Notes under the pieces: model-generated
Databases searched by the model: none
What the model saw: only the letters and a program-made list of their open reading frames with translations
What the model was told of the DNA's origin: nothing
DNA from: JAKSSM01 sp045629065
GTDB lineage: Bacteria; Bacillota; Clostridia; Peptostreptococcales; Anaerovoracaceae
Length of the DNA stretch: 64,000 nt
Reading direction: 5' to 3'
Assembly: GCA_045629065.1 (NCBI GenBank)
Contig: JAZQQK010000021.1
Location: 100,611-164,610 of the forward strand
In this document: positions 26,701-34,385 of the stretch, in pieces
How the letters are laid out: every line of letters starts with the position of its first letter
Numbering within the stretch: the stretch's first letter is position 1
Translations under genes and position numbers: made by a program

Positions 26701-27404
26701 CCATGAATCGCATACAATTTGCCTATATCTTCCACTGAAAGTTGTGGCATAAAAAGGCTGAGAGGGCTTGACATCGCCATCACATTCCTCGTGAATTGTC
26801 CGCCACCCTGAAGAGAGCCCTTTATCTGCTCATATATTTCATTTTCTTCTTCTGAGAATATGTCAGGCGGATACTTTTTAAATTCACCACGTGGATAATC
26901 AGTTTCAAACATAAACATCTTTTCCATGGTATTAGTGGATAAAAAGTCAATTTGCTCATGGGAATCATCAGTATGCAAAGGTGCTAAATCTTGGGCCTTC
27001 ATCTTTTCGAACAAGTTTCTAAAGATTTCCCTCTGGCCTTCAATCGTACTCATCTTTTCCGCAAGCTTTTTATTTTTTTCCTTTGCTTCCTTAGTTCCGG
27101 AAACATCATAAAGGAAAAATATTGAGCGCTTAAGTGGGGAAGGTATATTCTCAAATTTGCCCTTTGTTTTTTCTCTGACTGTTTCTTTATTGTTTATTAC
27201 TTTTTGAACTTTTCTTGCTTTTTTATATGTCTCGAGAGTCTTTTCATCGTTGGCGAGTCGTACCATTTCCTCTTCAGTCATAGGTTTAATGCCAACCTTA
27301 ACAAACTCCTCGTTCATTTTTTTAATTCCTTCGAGTCGTTGTTCTGGTGTGATGTTCTCTAGGTCTAATTTTTTTACTAATTCTTCAAGTGTTTTTCCTG
27401 GCAT
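23721..27404 (-). CDS. 1227-residue helical protein of unknown function
   Basis: I do not recognise any domain. The protein has no signal peptide or membrane segment, is rich in Glu, Lys and Asp, and reads as long helices with coiled-coil-like stretches (about residues 870-960 and 1010-1130). A few features stand out: IPSPLKRSIFFLYDVSG near residue 90, GGGQFTRNVMAMSSPLSLF around 205, and a glycine-rich GPGSSLPAGFNAYDGG around 530. The C terminus ends in a short charged tail. ATG with AAAGGAG seven bases upstream. A TATAAT lies upstream at about 27487. The gene follows the Fic gene with no terminator between, so it may be a second cistron or have its own promoter. Size and orphan character could fit an effector, a structural protein or an inactive remnant of a larger enzyme; none can be chosen. 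Confidence 0.85.
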   Translation of the reverse strand: MPGKTLEELVKKLDLENITPEQRLEGIKKMNEEFVKVGIKPMTEEEMVRLANDEKTLETYKKARKVQKVINNKETVREKTKGKFENIPSPLKRSIFFLYDVSGTKEAKEKNKKLAEKMSTIEGQREIFRNLFEKMKAQDLAPLHTDDSHEQIDFLSTNTMEKMFMFETDYPRGEFKKYPPDIFSEEENEIYEQIKGSLQGGGQFTRNVMAMSSPLSLFMPQLSVEDIGKLYAIHGADSLSKDFSDLLNCQVNKEALKYHKPVYNILNRNDFFEEGYGVYALHKDTELTRAMGIDYLSTHEPKNVVFFKYKLGDKDRTPIDSIRITEDDILNNPESKRSVNRQFIFDSIENAKFTGTKEEIRFKQSIALAEIVGADYKHLTFTALEKTIESKIRIAESGDNEYQKAFKAFSKQEQSEILAKLANSEDAVKYMDAIKPLANEIKQHGFVDNPGEAIFEAVFAPKANGSKMAKLSGNEETIARINQIQKEAEAIEIPTDTLNEKEVSFAVFSEFIKPEYIETSFIESTFGPGSSLPAGFNAYDGGITNFFQNTVGNDSRENMHYSRLYSAKARTGAKELIEKFKNGDKQPLADSMKLAFSNCLGVAKTGVDVRSQTNLMKYTSVIELHDILCSEKFKGLVKFTEEEEQFVDFFRAQKKIVDEYRSLREEIYHDAVMKATTGADIKSDRALQDKIVQYNARAYFIERQKAYLTDYNYAMAAKVGGLAGGSEANKRKMFEFERNFLYNPDAYMKELEEHFRGREDEFVSINNIDSYLELPEALYKEDELGIAKSGLISHLAENLTLRHDFQERLEQFEFTAKYATEHGGKPTKDTLKVIETLKGLPCLNKDFPERPTMQELDERIQAYKKAYETLDQHVYDFILEEDGEVDRAQADLGTKLEVAIKRLEAAKSEYILEAKLKAKAVEAERVTLQENYVREEVPQVEDFSPKDTFNRPSRREADQILDESVRVIKDTNAKKFKNEKIDEIFDLMNEWKSNRDNPVGSVFAENVQTKISDLIDDLNEKMLDSDDPMLEEELGMVMRLGSSMEVCVEAKDLIPEAVAENSPYREAYERTTEMIGRLQEERQGDFFDNITAGQKDQYHKTTDSTITALEHIRDAIENEAYNLNGPKLKDIEAKDLMAVSAYRFLHASQTMEISKSILKNSDKAIDTLANNKIVKENMKDFSIYDLNEHLNPRSLGFANIMKQKPKVEVREQNANVKEIDPNAKSLI

Positions 27405-27509
27405 AGCCGTTCTCCTTTATCTGTAATGTCTATAAAAGAAACTTGATATACATATATAATCCTAAATCCTAATAAAAGGTGTCATTATTATAACACATTT
27501 TTAGCAATA

Positions 27510-28502
27510 TTAAATCTTGATGTACCTTTGGTTTTTACTGTTTGGTTTGTCTGGTAGTGTCATTTTGACTAGCCCCATCTCTATGGCTGGACCCATATAG
27601 TTCTTTCTAAAGGTTTCTCGCGACTTTAGTCCTAATGCTTTCATGAGTGATACTGCAGGGTACGGAACATCATAGTCCATAACGTTTAGAAGTTTGTTCA
27701 CATATTCGCTCGTATCTGCATTTGCTTTATGAATCTGCTCGATTATCTCGTCAAGCGTCTTATCTATCATTTCGAGCATGAATTCAATAAAGATATTAGA
27801 ATCTCCTTTAGTGTGGCATTTGGCGATAGCTTCATAGTACTCGCTTTGATACTTCTCAATTTGACTTTCAATCGGAATGTAAAGAAATACGCTTCGCCAA
27901 TTGTATAAGAGAGTTGTCTGCCAAAGCCTTGCCATTCTACCATTCCCATCGCTAAACGGATGGATAAAAACAAATTCATAGTGGAATACCGATGATAGTA
28001 TCAGCGGATGAATGTCACCTCTATTTTGGTCCATCCATTCAAACAGATTGTCCATCAATTCCGGGACTAACTCTGGAGGTGGCGCTACGAAAATACACGC
28101 GTCCCCATCAAATACCCCCTCGTTACCTTTACGAATCGTTCCCGCTTCTGCTATAGTGCCAGCTGCTAGAATTCCATGAACCTTCTTCAAATCAGTAAGG
28201 CTATAGGGATCTACTTTTGGAATCTCTTCGTAGGCTTCGTAAGCATTCTTAACTTCTTGAATTTCCTTTTGGTTACCCAATACCACATGGCCGTCTATGA
28301 CATCCCTTACATTGGATAACGAGAGTGAATTAGCCTCAATCTTTAAGGAAGAATGAATAGATTTAATTCTATTAATTCTGCGTAGGTGTGGCTTGGTTTC
28401 CAGTTCTCTATGCCCGCTCACCAGCCCCACTTTTTCAGATATAGATGCGACCAATTCTAACATTCTATTTGTAATTGTAAATGGCGGTTTATAGTTTGAC
28501 AT
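27510..28502 (-). CDS. Fic-family AMP-transferase-like protein
   Basis: Fic enzymes usually transfer AMP from ATP to a hydroxyl of target proteins. The catalytic loop HPFSDGNGRMAR begins at residue 181 and the His is intact. An N-terminal inhibitory helix is present in the class II position, reading SSLKIEAN at residues 51-58; the usual [ST]xxxE[GN] has Ala after the Glu, so autoinhibition may be weak. The C-terminal winged-helix-like region (about 270-330) resembles those of Fic/DUF4172-type proteins. I start at the ATG at 28502, five bases after GGAGG; the upstream in-frame ATG at 28532 has no ribosome site. It lies directly upstream of the 1227-residue gene; no antitoxin gene is adjacent, in keeping with a class II self-inhibited Fic. 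Confidence 0.9.
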   Translation of the reverse strand: MSNYKPPFTITNRMLELVASISEKVGLVSGHRELETKPHLRRINRIKSIHSSLKIEANSLSLSNVRDVIDGHVVLGNQKEIQEVKNAYEAYEEIPKVDPYSLTDLKKVHGILAAGTIAEAGTIRKGNEGVFDGDACIFVAPPPELVPELMDNLFEWMDQNRGDIHPLILSSVFHYEFVFIHPFSDGNGRMARLWQTTLLYNWRSVFLYIPIESQIEKYQSEYYEAIAKCHTKGDSNIFIEFMLEMIDKTLDEIIEQIHKANADTSEYVNKLLNVMDYDVPYPAVSLMKALGLKSRETFRKNYMGPAIEMGLVKMTLPDKPNSKNQRYIKI

Positions 28503-28565
28503 GTTTCCTCCATCTTGCTTATTATCTTGCATATTATCTTACCATGCTTATAGCAAATTTGCAAC

Positions 28566-28593
28566 AAAAAGGTGGCCCTTATGAGCCACCTTT
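28566..28593 (-). terminator. Terminator of the serine operon
   Basis: AAAGGTGGC and GCCACCTTT form a 9-bp stem with a T-run on the minus strand. It follows the DUF1015 gene and separates it from the Fic gene. Confidence 0.8.
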
Positions 28594-28613
28594 AATTGGT
28601 TTATTAATTAACG

Positions 28614-29747
28614 CTATTTAATTTTCCTGCATTCGAGGTAGAAGCGCTTGTCGTCGGCTTGACCCATAGAGAATGACTTCCTACAAAGTTCGCCGTGCGC
28701 AATTACATCAGGGAAGAGACTTTCCTTGTCGAACTTGTCCCAAGTGATTGCGAGGCCACCCTTTTCTTTTGCGAGACGCTCACAATTCTCTTTTCCGTGG
28801 ATATATTCAAGTTCTACTTCTGGGTGTAGCGCCATGTACTCATCGAGCTTTGGTTGAAGTGTCTGAAGGTCAGGTGTGAAAGTATCTGTAATACCTAAAA
28901 ATGCCTTAATATCCGCCTCATCCGCACCCATTACAAGTCTATGAATAGGCTCGAATTCAAGTGCTGGATCATAGAGATTTACTACCTCTGCCATAGAATA
29001 TCTAGCGGGGTGATTTTCTCGCTCATCAACGCTTAAAGTCTCCTTTAAGTTATCCCAATGCTCTCTAGCTGCGGCAAACGAATGGTTGCCGTCACCCATC
29101 GCAAACTGGATGTCCTCGTACTTCAAAAGTGCGAAAGTATTCTCTATGTCACTTAAGAATTCCTCGTCCTTAACAAACCAGCCAGTGATCCTGTCTCCCT
29201 TTGGGAAAAGTTTGAAATCATAGAGTGGCTTTTGACCACCAGTATATGTCTCAAACAGCATGTTAATGACATCCTGCTTATCGTTAAAAAGTACCATCGT
29301 ATGTGGCATCTCGAGAGGCGCATTTTTACGAATTTTTACACGCTCTGGGAGTCGCTCTTTGACCGTCTTTTCGGTAGGTCTAATCGACTTACCATACTCC
29401 TCCAAATCAAGGCACATAACTATGCCACGTCTCACACCGGAGCTAGTCTCACGATGCACGAAAATCACGCCTTTTCCAAGGCTTTCGAGAGTTCCACAAT
29501 CGAGATACTTTTGCATATTTTGATTGAGTTTATCGTAGCTTATTCCACGTCCGAGATAGGCCTCTGGAAGAATCATATTCACTGCGGACGGTGCATCTTT
29601 TGCGTTCTCTTCAACCTTTTCCCAGTACTCTGGTTCGGCAGAATATTGATCGCAAGCGATAACCGCAAATTTAGTTAAATCTATCTCTTTTTTAGGGAAA
29701 TATATCTCTGGAATTGCTGCTCCGATTGACTTAAAAATTTCGTTCAT
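28614..29747 (-). CDS. DUF1015 family protein in the serine operon
   Basis: A 377-residue cytosolic protein matching DUF1015: an early ACDQYSAEPEYW block near residue 30, GDGNHSFAAAREHWD around residue 218 and the C-terminal SFSMGQADDKRFYLE. Its function is not established. It ends the serC-serA operon, with 4 bp to serA. No serB-type phosphatase gene lies in the window, so a role at the phosphoserine dephosphorylation step, or in repair or regulation of that pathway, is a reasonable guess but no more than that. Confidence 0.85.
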   Translation of the reverse strand: MNEIFKSIGAAIPEIYFPKKEIDLTKFAVIACDQYSAEPEYWEKVEENAKDAPSAVNMILPEAYLGRGISYDKLNQNMQKYLDCGTLESLGKGVIFVHRETSSGVRRGIVMCLDLEEYGKSIRPTEKTVKERLPERVKIRKNAPLEMPHTMVLFNDKQDVINMLFETYTGGQKPLYDFKLFPKGDRITGWFVKDEEFLSDIENTFALLKYEDIQFAMGDGNHSFAAAREHWDNLKETLSVDERENHPARYSMAEVVNLYDPALEFEPIHRLVMGADEADIKAFLGITDTFTPDLQTLQPKLDEYMALHPEVELEYIHGKENCERLAKEKGGLAITWDKFDKESLFPDVIAHGELCRKSFSMGQADDKRFYLECRKIK

Positions 29748-29751
29748 TTTA

Positions 29752-30921
29752 TTATCCTATCACTCTTACTTTTACAATACCGTTGATAGCGCTAAGCCTT
29801 GCCACACAAGCGTCTTTTGGCTTCTCTGCGACATCGATCATAGTGTATGCGATGTCCCCTCTGGAGCGGTTAATCATGTGGTCAATATTATGGCCTTCAG
29901 CTGCTAGAATTGCAGTTACCTGTCCCACCATATTAGGGACATTTTTATTAATTATAGCAATTCTATAGCCACCTGTAAATGGCATGTCGCAGGCTGGAAG
30001 ATTTACAGAATTGCGGATGTTTCCCGTCTTCACATAAAGGTCGATCTCTTTGGCTGCCATGATAGCGCAGTTGACCTCTGCTTCTGGTGTAGATGCTCCG
30101 AGGTGAGGTGTGGCGATTACCTTATCGCTTTCTACGATTTTCGCATTAGGGAAGTCTGTAACATATTTGCCGAGTTTACCATTTTCGAGTGCTTCCAGTA
30201 CTGCATCGTCATCAATTAGGCCACCTCTTGCATAATTTAGTAAAACCGCATCATTCTTGAATTTTGCGAGCGCTTCACGGTTGATCATGCCCTTAGTGTC
30301 GTTGGTTTGTGGAAGATGGAGCGTGATGAAATCGCAGTTCTCATAAATCTCGTCGATGTACTTTACGATTTTAACCTTTGGAGAGAGTCTAAGCGCCGCT
30401 TCTACGGAGAGGAACGGGTCATAGCCCACTACATCCATGTCGAGTGCAAGCGCCGCATTAGCGACCAAAGCACCTACTGCGCCAAGTCCGATAACCCCAA
30501 GTTTTTTGCCCGAAATCTCGCGTCCCACGAAATTCTTCTTGGCCTTTTCCATTGTGACATCGATGTCTGTCGCACCGGCCTCTGCCTGGGCGTTTACCCA
30601 CTCTACGCCGGACACGATTTTACGGCAGGAAAGGAGCATACCGCAGAGCACAAGTTCCTTTACTGCGTTAGCATTAGCAGATGGCGTATTGAATACGCAA
30701 ATACCCTTTTCTGTGCACTTGTCGAGTGGAATGTTGTTCACTCCTGCCCCGGCTCTTGCGATAGCTAAAAGTTTCTCCGGAAAGACTTCATCCTTGAGCT
30801 CTTGGGATCTTACAAGAGCTACATCGTAGTCCTCGCCTTCTTCAAAGAATTCGTATTCCGCTTTATTCATATAGTCATAAATGACATCGTCTATTTTGTT
30901 GAATTTTCTAACTTTAATCAT
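29752..30921 (-). CDS. serA: D-3-phosphoglycerate dehydrogenase
   Basis: Oxidises 3-phosphoglycerate to 3-phosphohydroxypyruvate, the first step of serine synthesis. The NAD-binding Rossmann motif GVIGLGAVGALVANAA is at about residue 143, with the catalytic Arg in LNYARGGLIDD and Glu/His in the PHLGASTPEAE segment. A C-terminal ACT domain (about residues 315-389, including GQVTAILAAEGHNIDHMI) would allow serine feedback. It is 2 bp from serC and 4 bp from DUF1015. Confidence 0.96.
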   Translation of the reverse strand: MIKVRKFNKIDDVIYDYMNKAEYEFFEEGEDYDVALVRSQELKDEVFPEKLLAIARAGAGVNNIPLDKCTEKGICVFNTPSANANAVKELVLCGMLLSCRKIVSGVEWVNAQAEAGATDIDVTMEKAKKNFVGREISGKKLGVIGLGAVGALVANAALALDMDVVGYDPFLSVEAALRLSPKVKIVKYIDEIYENCDFITLHLPQTNDTKGMINREALAKFKNDAVLLNYARGGLIDDDAVLEALENGKLGKYVTDFPNAKIVESDKVIATPHLGASTPEAEVNCAIMAAKEIDLYVKTGNIRNSVNLPACDMPFTGGYRIAIINKNVPNMVGQVTAILAAEGHNIDHMINRSRGDIAYTMIDVAEKPKDACVARLSAINGIVKVRVIG

Positions 30922-30923
30922 TG

Positions 30924-32012
30924 CTAATCTCTCTTTCCCATTTCGAAATCTTTCATGAGGTCTACGAGGGCTTTGACGCCTTCTACTGGCATTCCGTTAT
31001 AGATGGATGCGCGGCAGCCACCTACTAATCTGTGGCCCTTGATGTTAATCAAACCGCGCGCCTTTGCCATAGCGAGGAATGCTTTGGTGTCTTCCTCTGT
31101 AGGAAGTGTGAATGTGACATTCATGATGGAACGGTCAGCCGGGTTCACTGGATTAGTGAAAACCTTTGAATTATCTATGAAATCATAGAGCATATTGGCC
31201 TTTGCGATATTGATCTTTTCGAGTTCATCTACGCCACCCATCTTGAGCACCCACTTATACATGAGGCCTGCCATGTAGATTGAGTAAGTAGGAGGTGTAT
31301 TGTACATGCTGTTGTTATCGTATGCAGCTTTATACTGGAGCATGATTGGAACCTTAGGGTCGTCGATAGCACCGATTAGTTCTTTCTTCATGATTACTAC
31401 CGCAAGACCAGAAGGGCCCATATTCTTTTGTGCGCCCGCATAGATTAAATCATAATCTGCTACTGGAATGTTTTGGCCTAAGATTGCACTGGACCAGTCT
31501 GCTACGAGCTTAGCATCTCCATGCTTTGGTGTCTTAGTATAGCGAGTTCCAAAGATTGTGTTGTTACCTGTGATGTGAAGATATTTTGCACCTGGTGTAA
31601 TCATATCATCAGTAATCTCTGGGATATATGTGAAGTTCGCTTCCTTGGATGAGGCGATAGCGATTGCCTTTGTTCTGCGCGCACCCTCCTCCATTGCCTT
31701 TTTAGCGAAGTTTCCTGTGATAGCGTAGTTAGTAATGTCTCCTTCAGCCGCGAGATTCATAGCAACCATTGAGAACTGTGTAGTAGCGCCTCCCTGCATA
31801 AAAAGCACGGCATAGTCGTCCGTAATATGCATGAGTTTGCGAAGATTCTCTTGAGCGGCGTTTATGATCTCCTCGAAAGCTGGAGTTCTGTGGCTCATCT
31901 CCATAACTGAGCAGCCTGCTCCTGGATAGCAAAGCATGTCGCGCTGAGCTTCCTCCAAAACCTCTACCGGCATCATCGATGGTCCTGCTGAAAAATTAAA
32001 TACTCTTTCCAT
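30924..32012 (-). CDS. serC: Phosphoserine aminotransferase
   Basis: Transfers an amino group from glutamate to 3-phosphohydroxypyruvate. This 362-residue PLP enzyme has FNSFSAG-like FNFSAGPSMMP at the N terminus, GGATTQFSMV (PLP phosphate), and the Schiff-base lysine in AGAQKNMGPSG (about residue 196). ATG is preceded by GAAAGGA. It is the first structural gene behind the serine leader peptide and attenuator, so it is predicted to be switched on when charged tRNA-Ser is scarce. Confidence 0.96.
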   Translation of the reverse strand: MERVFNFSAGPSMMPVEVLEEAQRDMLCYPGAGCSVMEMSHRTPAFEEIINAAQENLRKLMHITDDYAVLFMQGGATTQFSMVAMNLAAEGDITNYAITGNFAKKAMEEGARRTKAIAIASSKEANFTYIPEITDDMITPGAKYLHITGNNTIFGTRYTKTPKHGDAKLVADWSSAILGQNIPVADYDLIYAGAQKNMGPSGLAVVIMKKELIGAIDDPKVPIMLQYKAAYDNNSMYNTPPTYSIYMAGLMYKWVLKMGGVDELEKINIAKANMLYDFIDNSKVFTNPVNPADRSIMNVTFTLPTEEDTKAFLAMAKARGLINIKGHRLVGGCRASIYNGMPVEGVKALVDLMKDFEMGKRD

Positions 32013-32093
32013 TTTTATATCCTTTCTTTTTTTCGGGGAAAGTGTGGCGACGCCTCACTAAGTGTCACCTCATCTTTCTTCACATCCCTCGGT

Positions 32094-32125
32094 AAAAAAA
32101 GAACCGAAGGATTGCTCCTTCGGTT
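32094..32125 (-). terminator. Attenuator terminator in the serC leader
   Basis: A perfect 10-bp inverted repeat (32102-32111 and 32116-32125, loop of four) is followed on the minus strand by C and seven T's. It lies 30 bp after the leader-peptide stop and 81 bp ahead of serC, in the position where a transcription attenuator acts. Confidence 0.88.
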
Positions 32126-32155
32126 TCTGATTTTTTATACTATCTAATCATCAAT

Positions 32156-32239
32156 CTAAAGGAGATACGCAAACATGAGCACTTCTGATGAAGAGCTCTT
32201 AGATGATGATGAAGATGAGGATAATCTAAAATTGTACAT
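32156..32239 (-). CDS. Serine-rich leader peptide upstream of serC
   Basis: A 27-codon reading frame on the minus strand (ATG 32239, TAG 32156). Residues 7-13 are seven serines, residue 14 is Lys and residues 15-18 are four serines, encoded by TCA, TCT, TCC and AGC. A run of 11 serine codons in 12 placed before a strong terminator and the serCA operon is the hallmark of ribosome-mediated attenuation, where stalling at serine codons prevents terminator formation. GAAAGGAAAC lies about ten bases before the ATG. The mirror reading frame on the other strand is an acidic 30-residue peptide; its orientation opposes the operon, so I do not call it. Confidence 0.75.
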   Translation of the reverse strand: MYNFRLSSSSSSSKSSSSEVLMFAYLL

Positions 32240-32269
32240 CTTTTGCGTTTCCTTTCAATTGATATAAAT

Positions 32270-32299
32270 ATTTTACCCCTTGGCTAGTATAATAGTCAA
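32270..32299 (-). promoter_or_regulatory. Candidate promoter of the serine operon
   Basis: On the minus strand TTGACT (32299-32294) and TAAAAT (32275-32270) with an 18-bp spacer. TTGTAC with TATTAT is an alternative that starts slightly further upstream. Either would place the leader peptide and the attenuator in one 5' leader. The stretch 32013-32318 holds this leader and no other gene. Confidence 0.5.
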
Positions 32300-32318
32300 G
32301 ATTTTTATCTAGTACAAG

Positions 32319-33302
32319 CTAACGTTCCTCTCTAAAGTAGTTGAGGCCTAAGCCTTGAGGTGGTTGGTCCTCTCTTCTCTGTCTCATGGACACCATTACG
32401 AGTACAACTGCAGTAAAGATGTATGGAACGATCTTGTAAATCTGAGTTGGGATGAATGGAAGTGGGAGCTTAAGGAAGAGGATTAAAAGCGCACCGAAAA
32501 GTGCTGAACCCCAGATTGAGTTCACTGGCTTCCAGAGGCAGAAGATTACGAGTGCTACTGCTACCCAGCCTTCGCCTGACAATCCTGTGTGGTTCCATAC
32601 AGTTCCTGAAATAGTCATCGTATAAACCATACCACCAACAGCGGAGATTCCACCACCGATAATAGTAGCTAAATATCTGTATTTCATTACATTGATACCT
32701 GCGGAGTCTGCTGTAGCAGGAGATTCACCTACTGCCTGTAAATTTAAGCCTGAGCGAGTTTTCTTGATGAAAATTGCCATGACAACAGCCATTACAAGTC
32801 CGATATATACGAATATATTATAGTCGAATAATATAGGTCCGAGCACTGGAATATTACGCATTCCCTCTGGGAAAATAGAGTTAGCAAATGCACCTCTTAA
32901 TGTTGTGGAAACGCTTACATTAGCTCCTGATTTAACTCTTAAAAGTTCGCCGACGAACTGGCCTACGCCTGTACCAAAGATTGTGAGTGCGAGACCTGTT
33001 ACATTCTGGTTGGCTCTTAAAGTTATAGTGAGGAATGCAAAGATGAGTGAGCCGAGGCAACCTGCGATGAATGAACAAGCAAGGGCGATTAGAACCGCTA
33101 CTATTCCACTTGCGCTAGCGCCTGCGGCCTTGTCGTAAATATATGCTCCAGCCAAGCCGAAAGCTCCGCCCATGAACATTAATCCTTCAACACCTAAGTT
33201 AAGGTTGCCAGACTTTTCTGTTAAGATTTCTCCGGAAGTACCGAAGAGAAGTGGTGCGCCGTTTAAAATAGCAGCTCTGATAAGATTAATAATAAAATTC
33301 AT
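32319..33302 (-). CDS. Nucleoside/simple-sugar ABC transporter permease (NupQ-like)
   Basis: A 327-residue integral membrane protein with eight to ten hydrophobic segments and the ABC-2-like permease region of BMP-type importers (LNLGVEGLMFMGG about residue 34, SAGINVMKYRYLATIIGGGISAVGG about residue 205). The neighbouring permease, dual ATPase and BMP lipoprotein complete one importer. Nucleosides are the likely cargo by family; cargo is not shown by the sequence. It follows the second permease by 0 bp (stop and start adjoin). Confidence 0.88.
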   Translation of the reverse strand: MNFIINLIRAAILNGAPLLFGTSGEILTEKSGNLNLGVEGLMFMGGAFGLAGAYIYDKAAGASASGIVAVLIALACSFIAGCLGSLIFAFLTITLRANQNVTGLALTIFGTGVGQFVGELLRVKSGANVSVSTTLRGAFANSIFPEGMRNIPVLGPILFDYNIFVYIGLVMAVVMAIFIKKTRSGLNLQAVGESPATADSAGINVMKYRYLATIIGGGISAVGGMVYTMTISGTVWNHTGLSGEGWVAVALVIFCLWKPVNSIWGSALFGALLILFLKLPLPFIPTQIYKIVPYIFTAVVLVMVSMRQRREDQPPQGLGLNYFREER

Positions 33303-34385
33303 CTATGCCACCTCCTTTTCTTGCTTTCCGCGGAAATGCATCTCATAGTTTATAAAGAATTCGCAAGCGAGAAGTGATAAAAGGATGATTCCTGTAATTA
33401 CATCTGAGATGGAAGCAGGAACTGCGAGTGCTGTCTGCACAGCAGCTGCGCCCTTTTGGAGCACTGCGAGTAATATTGCGATGATGATCATGATGAATGG
33501 ATTGAGCTGAGCGAGCCATGCTACAGTGATTGCAGTGAAGCCAACGCCGTTAGCAACTGTAGAATAGAGTGTCTGGTTAGCACCTGATGCTACCATGAAA
33601 CCTACGAGTCCGCAAATACCACCTGATAAGCAAGCTGTACGAACGATAACCTTAGTAACGTTCATGCCTGCGTATCTAGCAGTATTCTCGGATTCGCCGA
33701 GTACTGCAATTTCATAGCCATGTTTAGTGTAGTTCAGGTATATATACATTACCACTACCAAAACTAAAACGATTATCCAACCGATATGAACTCCTAAAAC
33801 CTTAGGGAGTACGGCACCCTTAGCAAAGTTAGGGATAATCTGTGAGCCTGGCTTTCCTTCCCAAGGGCCTCCCTGGAGCCAAGCTACAATACCGATTGCG
33901 ATATAGTTCATCATGAGTGTGAAGAGCGTTTCGTTAGTGCCCCAGCGAGCTTTGAAAAGTGCTGGGATTGCTGCCCAAAGAGCACCCATGATAATAGAGC
34001 CGATAGCCATTAGGATAAGTGTAACTGGTGATGACCAAGTAGCACCATAGTTGATAGCAAAGAATGCTGCGCCCATAGCGCCCATTGTGATCTGACCTTC
34101 AGCACCGATGTTCCAATACTTCATCTGGAAGCAAGGAGCAAGTGCAAGAGCCGTTCCTAAAAGTGGAGTGGCGATTTTAGCTACCTGCTTTAGTCCGGAT
34201 GCTTTTCCTAAAGCGCCCTTGACCATAGCGCCGTAGGCTGCGATTGGATTAGCACCTGCAATTACGAATATTAAGCCACCAAGTATAAGCGCTACAACGA
34301 AAGCGGTAAGTCTAATAGCCCAAGTCTTGCCTTTTGAAATGTTCTCGCGCTTTGCGAGTCTAATGAGAGGAGTATGTTCGTGCAT
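33303..34385 (-). CDS. Nucleoside/simple-sugar ABC transporter permease (NupP-like)
   Basis: A 360-residue membrane protein, with about ten hydrophobic segments from residue 25 on, and MNYIAIGIVAWL and ENTARYAGMNVTKVIV blocks typical of the NupP half of BMP-type importers. It overlaps the ATPase gene by a single base and abuts the NupQ-like gene. Confidence 0.88.
   Translation of the reverse strand: MHEHTPLIRLAKRENISKGKTWAIRLTAFVVALILGGLIFVIAGANPIAAYGAMVKGALGKASGLKQVAKIATPLLGTALALAPCFQMKYWNIGAEGQITMGAMGAAFFAINYGATWSSPVTLILMAIGSIIMGALWAAIPALFKARWGTNETLFTLMMNYIAIGIVAWLQGGPWEGKPGSQIIPNFAKGAVLPKVLGVHIGWIIVLVLVVVMYIYLNYTKHGYEIAVLGESENTARYAGMNVTKVIVRTACLSGGICGLVGFMVASGANQTLYSTVANGVGFTAITVAWLAQLNPFIMIIIAILLAVLQKGAAAVQTALAVPASISDVITGIILLSLLACEFFINYEMHFRGKQEKEVA

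Noticed and set aside
32174..32266. Plus-strand acidic 30-codon ORF with AAAGGAG, mirror of the serine leader
   Set aside because: It opposes the serC operon and would have no terminator or target gene in that direction. The minus-strand reading has serine codons, terminator and serC in the expected order.
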